Both the position numbers and the translations under genes were made by a program. A model generated the notes under the pieces. That model saw nothing but the letters and a program-made list of their open reading frames with translations, made no database searches and was not told where the DNA came from. From contig OY829658.1 of the NCBI GenBank assembly GCA_963691815.1, positions 13,417,326-13,481,325 on the forward strand: a stretch of DNA of 64,000 nt, written 5' to 3'. Below are positions 53,249 through 64,000 of this stretch, piece by piece (positions within the stretch are counted from its first letter, which is position 1; every line of letters begins with the position of its first letter). This stretch comes from Echiichthys vipera. Lineage: Eukaryota; Chordata; Actinopteri; Perciformes; Trachinidae.

Positions 53249-54689
53249 GTGAGAGCAATATAGTGCACATGGCCAAGGACACTAGGAGATGGAAGGAGAG
53301 TTTTATTGTGGCCCTTATTGCCCCAAATTGGACCGACAGAATGACTTGTATGTGCAAGCTGTATGTCTTTGCTGCGGCACACTGTGGCTGTTCAACGCCG
53401 TGATCAATACTTTGTCAGTTTAACAAATTCAATGTTTTATTCTAAGCACAGTTTTAATGTTTATAAGAAAGAGAGATAAATCCTTCTGTACAACAAAATT
53501 ACACATCTGTTCTTACAATCTTTGAACGAAACTACATGCAGGCTTTTACTCTTTTTGTGGTATGCGTAATGGCTAGAGTTGGGTCCAGATTAAGTCATTT
53601 CCGTACCCTAAATTAGTAAAACCCACCAGGAACATAACATTAATACACATCCCAATTTGAAATAGGACTTTACAAATACATTGTACATACATGTTTTACT
53701 GTGTGATGTCAAATAATATGCGCAGAAGTTTTGAAACCAGTGCCTATCACTTAATAATAAAGTAAGCAACTACCATAACTATATCCTGTTATGGTATTTT
53801 AAGATGATTAAAAGGTACAGTCACTCGTATGACATTAAGTCAATTATTTGTTCTATATAGTATTTTCTCGTCGTTGGTGTAATTCTTATTGCCTTTAATT
53901 ATTGGTGACAAGGGATTGTGTTCCGTCGTTTACGCCCGGGGTTAGCTTTCTTAATCTAAATTAATTTTACATAATTCAACATTTGTCTAAAATTCTGAGT
54001 TAAAAGGGTTATGTTTGATTTAATATAGTGATTTTCGTATGACAGTAAAGCGACTTGATATTGACTACTTCAGAGACCTTCGTGGAACAATTAATAAACG
54101 CAAATCTAAAGGGAAAAACGTGTGTTTAATATTACTCTCTATCTCAAGGCAGCATTAGTCTTAACACCTTTTGCGTTTAGTGCGGAAGAACTCAGACTGC
54201 CTTGAGGCTAAAGGATGCACCATATAATACGGCTTATTGCCAAGTCCTTTCGCTAAAGGCGAATTCTACCTATAGTTAAAAACACGATTACCTCCAAATG
54301 CCATTTTTGTTGTATGTGTTGGTTGGTTCTGCAGTCCTAGTCTCTCAAACTTTATTTGGAACCTTAAGGCCATATCTCATTAATGTAAACTAGTATTTAT
54401 AGTGCGCTTGTAATGAAAGGAGGAGTTTTGTAGTTTTATTTTTCATTCCATGACTCTCACTTGAGGCTTGGGGTTTTATATATATGATACATCAAAACTG
54501 TGTTGCATCTATTGTTGAGCTTTGTTCAATTCATCGATGAGAGGCTGCTTTGTAATGAATATTTTTTTTAAAATGAAAAAAATAACTTTATCATATTGGG
54601 CCTTGCCTCTTCTACGGGGTAATGGTGGTGCATTAAGGCGATGTGAGGGTACACACTGATTGCTCTGCTGCCTCCTTTCTCTGCCTCAG
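53249..54689. other. hoxa10 upstream spacer
   Basis: AT-rich and without a gene. It ends in a strong pyrimidine-tract acceptor (CCTCCTTTCTCTGCCTCAG) at 54671-54689, which implies that hoxa10 transcripts can begin in an upstream exon. Confidence 0.5.
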
Positions 54690-54832
54690 CTCCATGATGG
54701 ATATCTCTCCGGCTGCTACGTAGCCACGGAGTGGGAGGGACTGCACATCTTCCAGCATTTCCATTGGTTTTACAGTCCGCACGGCGGAGAGGGGGGTGCC
54801 TCTAATCATATCCAGCATGTTTTGCACAAGAA
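54690..54832 (+). other. hoxa10a: hoxa10 5'UTR / overlapping upstream frame
   Basis: Between the acceptor at 54689 and the hoxa10 ATG lies a G+C-moderate leader. It carries an open frame offset from hoxa10 (LHDGYLSGCYVATEWEGL at the start) that runs past the hoxa10 ATG and stops at 54884. Translation is unproven. Confidence 0.45.
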
Positions 54833-56774
<1,942 letters not shown>

Positions 56775-57507
56775 TGAACAAGGTGATCCCGTCGAAATAG
56801 AAGATAACCGGTGAAATCAATGACACTCACCCTCACTCCAGTACCCCACACCCCCACCACCCTTTTCTCACCGCTCTGTCCACATAATGACTCATTTCAC
56901 TGTGGGATACAACTTTCTTTTATTTCCAGACACGCTTAAAGTCGATGCATCGTCCCTCTGTGAGCTACTGAGAATAAGAAAAGGAGAAAAAAATAATGAA
57001 TGTTATGAGTTCTATTTGATTGTTTTCTGATTGTTGTGTTTTTGTAACGTCGACCTGTCTCTGTCACTTCTGTCGTATGGTTGGATAGTGTCGTCAGTGG
57101 AGTTAAATTACCGCAATTTAAAAAAAAACACATTGTGCACTGGAAGGTGCCTCCCTCCACCGCTGGCAAATAATCTTAATCTAAATTTATAAAAACAAAT
57201 ATGCATTCATTTTAATTGAGAATTGCATGATATAAACTTTTCCTACCTTTTTTAAAAAGTAATTTTAAACCACTCTGGAATATAATGCCCATGTTATCAC
57301 CAAGGGAAGAATAATTCCCCATTGACCATTAGATGTAGTCTACCATGATATAGGCCTATTCTATGTATGATCTAAATGTACGAGCTGACTCTTTTAATCA
57401 AGTTGAGGACGTTTACACGAGAATGGTGTGCAAAGTGAAGTAGGAATGTTTTTATTGTATATTACTGTGTACATATGACACTGTGTTTTTGTGTAATGCT
57501 TAATAAA
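56775..57507 (+). other. hoxa10a: hoxa10 3'UTR
   Basis: Non-coding sequence from the TGA stop to an AATAAA. It is AT-rich in its second half and has no other gene. Confidence 0.6.
57502..57507 (+). terminator. hoxa10a: Candidate hoxa10 poly(A) signal
   Basis: AATAAA after a GT-rich stretch, about 730 bp after the stop. The sequence beyond is not transcript-like until 57,720. Confidence 0.55.
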
Positions 57508-57719
57508 TTATCAGCTCGCATTGAGAAGTAGCTGTTTTATTGTTCTACTATGGGTTTGTATTTCTTTAGTCAGACTGTTCTCTACAGAAGCAGATAAAAT
57601 GCTTTCTTTGAAATCCAAAAAATCATTTGGGTACCATGGCTGGAGACTCACTCGTGTTTTTTTTATTTTCAGAACAGGCTGACAAATGTTTCTACAGGCT
57701 AATGTAATGGCCATCGGAA

Positions 57720-57967
57720 ATAATTAAGATATTAGGCTATAAGCCGTCTAGCTGCATGCCCAGCCGGCTATTGTAGAGTTTTATGACTGGCTGGTATATG
57801 AGGTTTCTCCCTCTCCTCTAAGAGCAGCTTCAGTCGTGGGAGAGCCTTTCAGACGGAGAGGAGGCCCGGCTCTCAGCTAGAAATCTGAACTGTACAGATC
57901 CACTGCGGATAAAACATTACCTTCTGCTTTAGTTTGGGAACACTGGGATTAACATTTCGAGGATCAG
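57720..57967 (+). promoter_or_regulatory. hoxa9 distal promoter/leader-exon candidate
   Basis: A compact block has CCGGCTATTGTAG, GTTTTATGACTGGCTGG (an AbdB/Cdx-type core) and a GC-rich stretch (GAGGAGGCCCGGCTCTC). It ends in a perfect consensus donor, CAG|GTAAGT, at 57967/57968. The best downstream acceptor toward hoxa9 is TTCCATCTCACAG at 60791. Together these suggest a 5' leader exon whose intron would carry miR-196. Confidence 0.5.
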
Positions 57968-58149
57968 GTAAGTCCATTTATCATTGTGAAATGTCCATTT
58001 TGCGCCTCGTTGCACCGGCTTCACTATAGTGTGTACAAAACAGTTGTACTTTCTCAATACAGACGGTTTTTGGACACTTGAGGACGGGGGACCGGCGACC
58101 ACGGTGCATTATGAAATGGCTGATTGTGTTTCACTTGAGGCCCGGATTG

Positions 58150-58231
58150 ACTGTCGAGTGGTTTAGGTAGTTTCATGTTGTTGGGGTCAATTTCTAACTC
58201 TGCAACATAAAACTGTCTTAATTGCCGCAGT
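58150..58231 (+). ncRNA. mir196: miR-196 precursor hairpin
   Basis: The 5' arm at 58164-58185 begins with the seed TAGGTAG and continues TTTCATGTTGTTGGG, identical to the vertebrate miR-196a mature form. The 3' arm (CAACATAAAACTGTCTTAATT, about 58203-58223) pairs with it to form an 82-nt stem-loop closed by ACTG/CAGT. miR-196 genes lie between Hox group 10 and group 9 genes in vertebrate clusters, and this one lies exactly there. It represses Hox mRNAs, classically Hoxb8. Mammalian HoxA carries the miR-196b form, with C at mature position 12, whereas this copy has A. Confidence 0.95.
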
Positions 58232-60791
58232 TCCACACATCAAAACCCACAAGGAAAGCAAAATCAGGGACATCGAGATGATGGGATTGGAGGAAAATTG
58301 TGGAGAAGTGTTTTTCTGGAAGCATGTTCTAAACCTCCCATGATTTATAAAGCGGGAATGGCTGACTGTGCTGCTGTGTGTATTCTTAACATGTCTCCTG
58401 TAATGTTTTCTTTTAAAGTTCTCCACTTTGCTTTTCGTCGTTAAAATAAGCCCGCGCGGGCCATGTGTGCTGAATTTAAATGTGATCAAAGCCGAGCTGC
58501 AGTATGCGTCGTGGACTTGGGGATTAAGGGTAAATCCGTGAGTGTTTTCCGTGAGTAGTAGTGACGCAGACACGCCAGACAAGGCCTCGGTTACGACCAC
58601 TGCAGTGTGGAGGGGAAGGGGAAGGTGAATGGGGCAACAGCGACCTCCGTGGGCAATGAGACCGGATGCTTCCGCTGCGCAATAGTGGCTCAGACAAAAG
58701 GAGGGGAAGGGCTTTATGGCGATATTTAGATCCGCCAGACAGGCTGTTATCTGCAGAGGCAAAAGAAGTGAATAGCCCCTGCGGTAAACTGAGTGAAAAA
58801 AACACCCTGATTTAGGTTTACAGCCTGAGAGCCATTGGCGTCGTGGTGTATTTTCCTCCTCTGAAGGTGTTTGTCTATTCTAACTTTTAGTGCACAAATA
58901 GGCGCACAGCCGCTCCTTTCCCCCCTCGGCTTGTTTGATGTCTGTTGACCACATAATGTGCAACTACCAGTGAGGTGATACCTTGCAGCCAGAATGCACA
59001 TTTTCTTTCTGTGCTCCTCTTTTAAAATGCAATAGTGAGGGCAGCGTGGAGAGAGAGAGGATTCCTGCGTGTTGAATTGCATGTGGCCTTGTGGGGTGTT
59101 GGCCAAGCTCTCTCAGTTTATTCGCTGCTAATAAATAAAACACGCGGCGTAATGTGCGAGCACTCAAGGTTGCCGCTTTGTAGACGTGATCTGCAATGTG
59201 GGGTTAGGTTTAGGGTTTTGCGGAGGCTCACAGCTTCCGGAATTTGTGAAAATCCACACTTGGTTTAATTTTTGAATGTGTTTCTGGAGTATAAATACAT
59301 CCTTACTATATTGTGTTCCATCCATATATTTTGAGGTAAATGATGTGGGTGAAGATTATCATTTCAATAAATAGTCTTGCAAAGTTAACATTAATGCTTT
59401 TATTAATTCATGTTAATTCTTAACGGGTGATTTTAAGGCGGTTTATTATTGTATTTATTACATGTATTCGTTACATTTTATATTCTCCATCTACACCACA
59501 CAGACTATATGTGCTGTTGTCTCCTGGTGTTTGCTACTGCTCGCACCATTTACTTTTAAAAGGAGGAAACCACAAACACCACATTACGCATATCTTTGGC
59601 CCTGTTTAAGTGTAACGTTACACCGAGTCACTGGCTGCTAGTAGGCATTACAGTTAATTTGTTGATGGCGGTGATGATGGCGGCATATAGGCCCATACAA
59701 GTGATAACGGCGGTGTAAATAATAAACGGGTTGAACGGTAGTTTGAGAGAGGAGAAGCCGGTTGGTATGTTATTTGGAAAATATTGAATACATGTTTGTC
59801 TATTACGCTTCAATGCTGTGGGTCAGTAAAACATAATAACCGCATTAACTCAGTCACTTTGTTATTTTATATTTCGCAATTCTACATTTATATTTGCTAT
59901 TTTTGTGACCATCCACGTTTTACTTTATATTTATATCATCCAGCCCTAAGCTATCCAGTAAATACGTATTGTATTTGTTGTATAGAGCCATGATTTTACA
60001 CCATAATTATAGCCAAACTAATAACGCTCTGTTACTGCAACTAACGAGATCAATTTAGAAATAAAACAGCCCTGCTTCTTTTTTTCTCTTGCTAATCTGG
60101 TTGAAATTTCCAAAATAAAATGTCTTCAAATTTTAAGTAATATTCTCATGTTTATTGACTTTGTTTTTGGAAAAACTTTAAGAAACGCACGTTGTCCTCC
60201 ATTATCTTCGTTAAAACTGTATATATGCAGTAATGTGGATTGGTAGATGGTAGAGACGTAGCCCCAACATATAGTGACGTGAAATACACTTGTCTAAATC
60301 ATGAAATGTAAAAACAAAACATTACGCTTGTGTTTAATATTTTGAAATCAGAGAAGGCACACACACACACGTCTAAATAACTATTTTAATTTGCTTTATT
60401 GGATATATGACCCGTATATATTTTCCCTGTAAAATATGTTTGCTTGAACCTAAACAAAGGGAAATATCCAGACATTGGAAGATGTCTGATGCAGCCGGAA
60501 AGAAAACCCCAAATCAGAATAAGAGAGAAAATGTAATTTGTAAAGTTGTAATTCGAGATCCAGAAGTTGTTTAAACAGTGAGCTGCTAAGTTTATTTAAT
60601 ACAGCGGTAGTTAAAATGTGTTTTGGTGGACAGCAATAGTAAGGTGCTTACGTATCCTATAAAGTACCTCGTAAAATAAGGCCTCCAAAAACATACTGTA
60701 TCGTTTTGTATAACCAAGAAGGGATCTGTAAAGATGCGGTGGGTTAAGATACTGTAAATATATATTTCCTTTCATATTTTCCATCTCACAG
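58232..60791. other. hoxa10-hoxa9 spacer (candidate hoxa9 leader intron)
   Basis: There is no coding gene. The part 58,440-58,900 is GC-richer, with several short frames on the minus strand that lack family resemblance. From 59,270 on it is AT-rich. It ends in the acceptor TTTTCCATCTCACAG. Confidence 0.45.
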
Positions 60792-61139
60792 GGAACAAAT
60801 GCAGCTCATATCTGGATCATTCTTAGCTTTAAAACTATAGGTTGTTATAGGAGAGCGGGTGAGTATTTAATGACCACAGGGATTGATTTATCCTTTATTG
60901 TTCAGCCTTTATGATCACGTGTGTCTGCTACCCAATAGCATGGCAGCCTGTCTCCCCATTACTAGCCCACTGTAGTTCTCTGTGGGGCCAAGTTGCTACT
61001 TGATTTCTCCACATTGTTATTTTGTGAGGCTGGGTTTACTGCGTGTGTATGTGTGGTTGTGTGTGTGTGCGCGCGCGTTTTTACTTTTGCATGTTTCTGT
61101 TGTATGACTGCGTACATGTGATCGTATAATTTTTCTGCC
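60792..61139 (+). promoter_or_regulatory. hoxa9a: hoxa9 proximal promoter / 5'UTR
   Basis: It contains CCTTTATGATCACGTGTG, which places an AbdB/Cdx-type core directly beside a CACGTG E-box (60916-60921). It also has a CCAAT box (TACCCAATAGCATGG) and a GT/CG alternating tract at 61058-61078, just before the ATG. Confidence 0.55.
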
Positions 61140-62320
61140 ATGTCGACATCCGGAACACTGACTAGTTACTACGTCGATTCCCTCATTCTGCCCGAGAGCG
61201 AGGAGCTCTCTGTGCCGAGATACCCCTCCGGTCCCGGGCTCCAACACTCCAGACAACCCGCCTCCATCAGCGACCACAGCGAGCTTGGGACCTGCACCTT
61301 CCCGTCCAAACCTCCGGTATTCGGGCCGTCATGGAGCCACGTTCCTACTCAGTTCCCGGGCACCGTCTCATCTGTGTATCATCACCACTATGGGCATCCT
61401 CAAGGCCCGGTTGGTGCAGATACAGACGGCCGCTACCAGTCGTGGCTGCTGGAGCCTATGTCCGGTTCTCTTCCCATGGCCGGATTACCGACGACCCATC
61501 ACTACGGAATCAAACCGGAGGTTCTGGGAACGCGAGCTGACGGCGCGCTGCCCGGCTCCCATACGGCGCTGCTGCTCTCCGATTACGCCAACGGGACGGT
61601 AGCGACGGCATCACCGGTGGAAAAGGACGCACTGTCCGGACAGGCAGGGGACACGAGCGGGGAAGGTGAAGAGAAACCGGGCCTCGATCCAAGTAAGTCG
61701 CTGCAGAGTCCTATAGTCTACTATTTATACCGCATAAAGCTTTGAGGATTGGGGTGCGTGACGGGGGTGCGCGTCTGAACAGATGCCATTCTGAACGTGC
61801 CATTTCCTTATGGGGACTGTTAATGGCTCAGCTCCCATTGCTATATTAGATCTAGCAGCTTTAAAAGCGAATGTGAGCTTGAGGGAAATAGAGGGAAGTT
61901 TTATTTGGATGTAGCTGCGGTTTTAAACATGTGTAGCCATTTTCTTCTCACCAGAATAAGGAGTTGTTTTTTTTTTTTAATTTTTGTCTGAACCAAATGA
62001 TGAGTGATGTTTGTTTTTACGTTTGGTCACTCGGCACCGGGCCCTCACAACAATGTCGCACCCCACTCTTTCCAGATAACCCAGTGTCCAACTGGCTCCA
62101 CGCGAGTGCCACGAGAAAAAAACGCTGTCCGTACACCAAACACCAGATCCTGGAGCTGGAGAAAGAATTCCTCTTTAACACCTACCTGACCAGGGACCGT
62201 AGGTACGAGGTGGCGAGGCAGTTAAACCTCACCGAGAGACAGGTTAAAATCTGGTTCCAGAACCGCAGGATGAAGATGAAGAAGTTTAATAAAGACGGTG
62301 CACCGAAAGAAAGTGACTGA
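61140..62320 (+). CDS. hoxa9a: Homeobox transcription factor Hox-A9
   Basis: This gene encodes a nuclear AbdB-class factor of posterior axis and haematopoietic patterning, a PBX/MEIS partner. Exons 61140-61692 and 62076-62320 join CCAA|GTAAGT to TTTCCAG|ATAAC, giving 265 aa. It begins MSTSGTLTSYYVDSLI, the Hox9 signature, and has SKPPVFGPSWSHV and HHYGIKPE blocks. Exon 2 opens NNPVSNWLH with the PBX-contact tryptophan (W191). The homeodomain is residues 197-256 (TRKKRCPYTKHQILELEKEF, RYEVARQLNLTERQVKIWFQ), and a short tail NKDGAPKESD follows. Homeodomain positions 13 (Ile for the usual Thr) and 24 (Thr for the usual Met) are unusual for group 9. All DNA-contact residues (R5, I47, Q50, N51, M54) are intact. 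Group identity is firm and the a/b copy is inferred. Confidence 0.95.
61693..62075 (+). other. hoxa9a: hoxa9 intron
   Basis: A 383-bp intron, the shortest of the set, with donor GTAAGT and acceptor CACTCTTTCCAG. Confidence 0.9.
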
Positions 62321-63051
62321 ACCGTAGACATACAGTATTTAGGCTGTTAGCGGGCTTTGTGTGTGGAAGCTCTTAACTCTGCTGGACCTTGTTTTTAAAC
62401 TTCATTGTCTTATTGTTCTATATTACAGAAGCTATTAGGCGTATTTGTCTTGTAAAAAAAAGCATGTTTGGCTTCAGTTTGATGCGACTACCTTTATATT
62501 GCACAAATTTTATCGGTGCCCACTCGTTTTGTATTTGTTCTTTTCTTATGTTGATTTATAATTAATACCTCGTTAAGTGTATTAGTTGGCCTGGTCCCTG
62601 TGCTTGTCTGTGTATGGATGTTTCTAGCTGTGTGTGTTCTGGTTTGTAGTTATATTTGTTGTCTATCTCAGAGTCACCTAAGCGTATAGTTTGTAAAAAT
62701 GTAATAATTTTATTGTTGTTTCTCCCGTACTGCTTAGAAGTATACCTGATGAACATGAGTTTGAATCTAACATTGGAGCCGTAGAAAACAGACTGAAGGC
62801 ATTTTTGGAAGTAGGCGCATAAAGCTCAGAAACCTCTTGAAAATGCTGAACTACTAAATTAAAAGATGTTATAGAAGCTATATCACAATGGCACGATTGA
62901 CTACCTATGTCTTTCAACTACCTACAATAACCTATTTTTTTCGATGGCGGATTAAAGTAGATTTGCTTGCATTAGATGCTGAACTATGAATTTCAGGGAG
63001 TAACATTTCGAAAGTACATAATGTTTGTTAGTGAGAGAAAATAAAAATAAA
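62321..63051 (+). other. hoxa9a: hoxa9 3'UTR
   Basis: AT-rich non-coding sequence after the TGA stop, up to tandem AATAAA signals. No other gene is seen. Confidence 0.5.
63040..63051 (+). terminator. hoxa9a: Candidate hoxa9 poly(A) signals (tandem)
   Basis: Two AATAAA hexamers in a row about 720 bp after the stop. Another lies near 63136. Confidence 0.5.
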
Positions 63052-63302
63052 ACACTGTAGGCTACTTATTGAATACCTCACGGTCTGCTGACCGTCTGAC
63101 CTCTGGTTCACAAATGTAATTTGTACTTTATTTATTAAATAAAACAAATTATATCTGCGAATGCATGCAAGTTACATTCTTATTTAATTTTGGCCTCACA
63201 TCGAAATGAATTATGTTTTTTTTTTTTTTTACAATACCTTATTTGACTTATTCATGCTGCACAAAAGAAGTAAGCTCTGCTGCAAAATGAAGGTTACTGC
63301 TG

Positions 63303-63378
63303 TCAGCTAAACACACGCATATGCACGCACGCACGCGAAAACACACACTAACACACACACACGCACACACACAGACAG

Positions 63379-63455
<77 letters not shown>

Positions 63456-63459
63456 CACA

Positions 63460-63528
<69 letters not shown>

Positions 63529-63529
63529 A
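63303..63529 (+). repeat. (CA)n microsatellite, compound
   Basis: About 225 bp of CA units with CACG, CAGA, CAAA and CTCA variants in the first half and a pure run in the second. Confidence 0.98.
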
Positions 63530-64000
63530 TAAATAGTTTAAGCATTTCTATTTACACACAAACACATCAATTAAAACACTACCACACACACCTATAGGTG
63601 AATATCTGTGTGTGTGTGTATTGGTAGAGGATGTTGTTAGCTGTATACAGCCATAAAATACAATTACCGCTATAACCTTTTATTGGGTGCAAAGCGCTGC
63701 GAGGCGAGAGGACACAAAACAAAAAAAGACATCCAGGACTTCGACAGCTGAAGCCCAAAATAATGCAGTCGATGTGTTTCTGTTCAACTCAGATATGACA
63801 AGGCCGCTCAACCGAGCTCAGACATTAGCACCATGCCACATTTTGGATTTTTTTTTTGTGAATGCATATTGTGAGAAGTATCACCCCCGGAAGTTTTGGC
63901 TTTAAAACACAATATGACCTCAACCAGACTATTCCATAGGTTTTTAAGAAAACAAATATAGCCCCTGCGCTTGTACGGCTGGTTCAAGTCTGTGCATGCT
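63530..64000. other. hoxa9 3' flank, no gene seen
   Basis: AT-rich sequence with a short GT tract at about 63,608-63,619. The next anterior HoxA gene is not reached. Confidence 0.5.

Noticed and set aside
58187..59106. Minus-strand frames of 93-191 codons downstream of miR-196
   Set aside because: They have no domain, overlap one another in different frames and lack splice or start context.

Overview
The window is a stretch of teleost fish chromosome: the 5' (posterior) end of a HoxA cluster plus its flank. The support is five homeobox genes in HoxA order, short introns (383-962 bp), abundant CA/TG microsatellites, a miR-196 hairpin between the group 10 and group 9 genes, and the last exon of hibadh beyond evx1, which is the neighbour found outside vertebrate HoxA. 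Linkage to evx1 favours the HoxAa duplicate, so 'a' suffixes are used. That suffix is inferred from synteny and is not a direct sequence result. A hoxa10 gene linked to evx1 fits acanthomorph-type fishes better than zebrafish, which has no hoxa10a. The species cannot be named from the sequence.

Layout. 1-2,200: last intron, last coding exon and 3'UTR of hibadh (+). 2,200-20,000: a gene-free interval holding microsatellites, two copies of one dispersed repeat, a clean hAT-type element with an 8-bp target duplication (14,835-15,305), a LINE tail and a 232-bp inverted-repeat MITE. 20,100-23,355: regulatory-looking DNA and the evx1 3' end. 23,356-26,000: evx1 on the minus strand, three exons. 26,000-34,900: the evx1-hoxa13 spacer. 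34,939-62,320: hoxa13, hoxa11, hoxa10 and hoxa9, all plus strand and each with two exons, with mir-196 at 58,150-58,231. The window ends in the hoxa9 3' flank.

How it works together. The four Hox genes share the AbdB-class design: a long variable first exon and a second exon carrying the homeodomain. Their order follows the posterior-to-anterior collinear order. evx1 is transcribed away from the cluster, as in other vertebrates. hoxa13, hoxa11 and hoxa9 each carry a CACGTG E-box about 150-225 bp before the start codon. The hoxa11-hoxa10 and hoxa10-hoxa9 spacers contain exon-like modules with good splice sites and clusters of AbdB/Cdx-type CCATAAA sites, suggesting upstream promoters and alternative leaders for hoxa10 and hoxa9. 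In that model miR-196 lies in the intron of the hoxa9 leader transcript.

No wholly new system is evident. The best leads are the three-module spliced upstream frame that overlaps the hoxa10 start, the miR-196 host-transcript architecture, the exon-like module upstream of evx1, the CG-rich promoter-like island between hoxa13 and hoxa11, and two unusual residues in the hoxa9 homeodomain.
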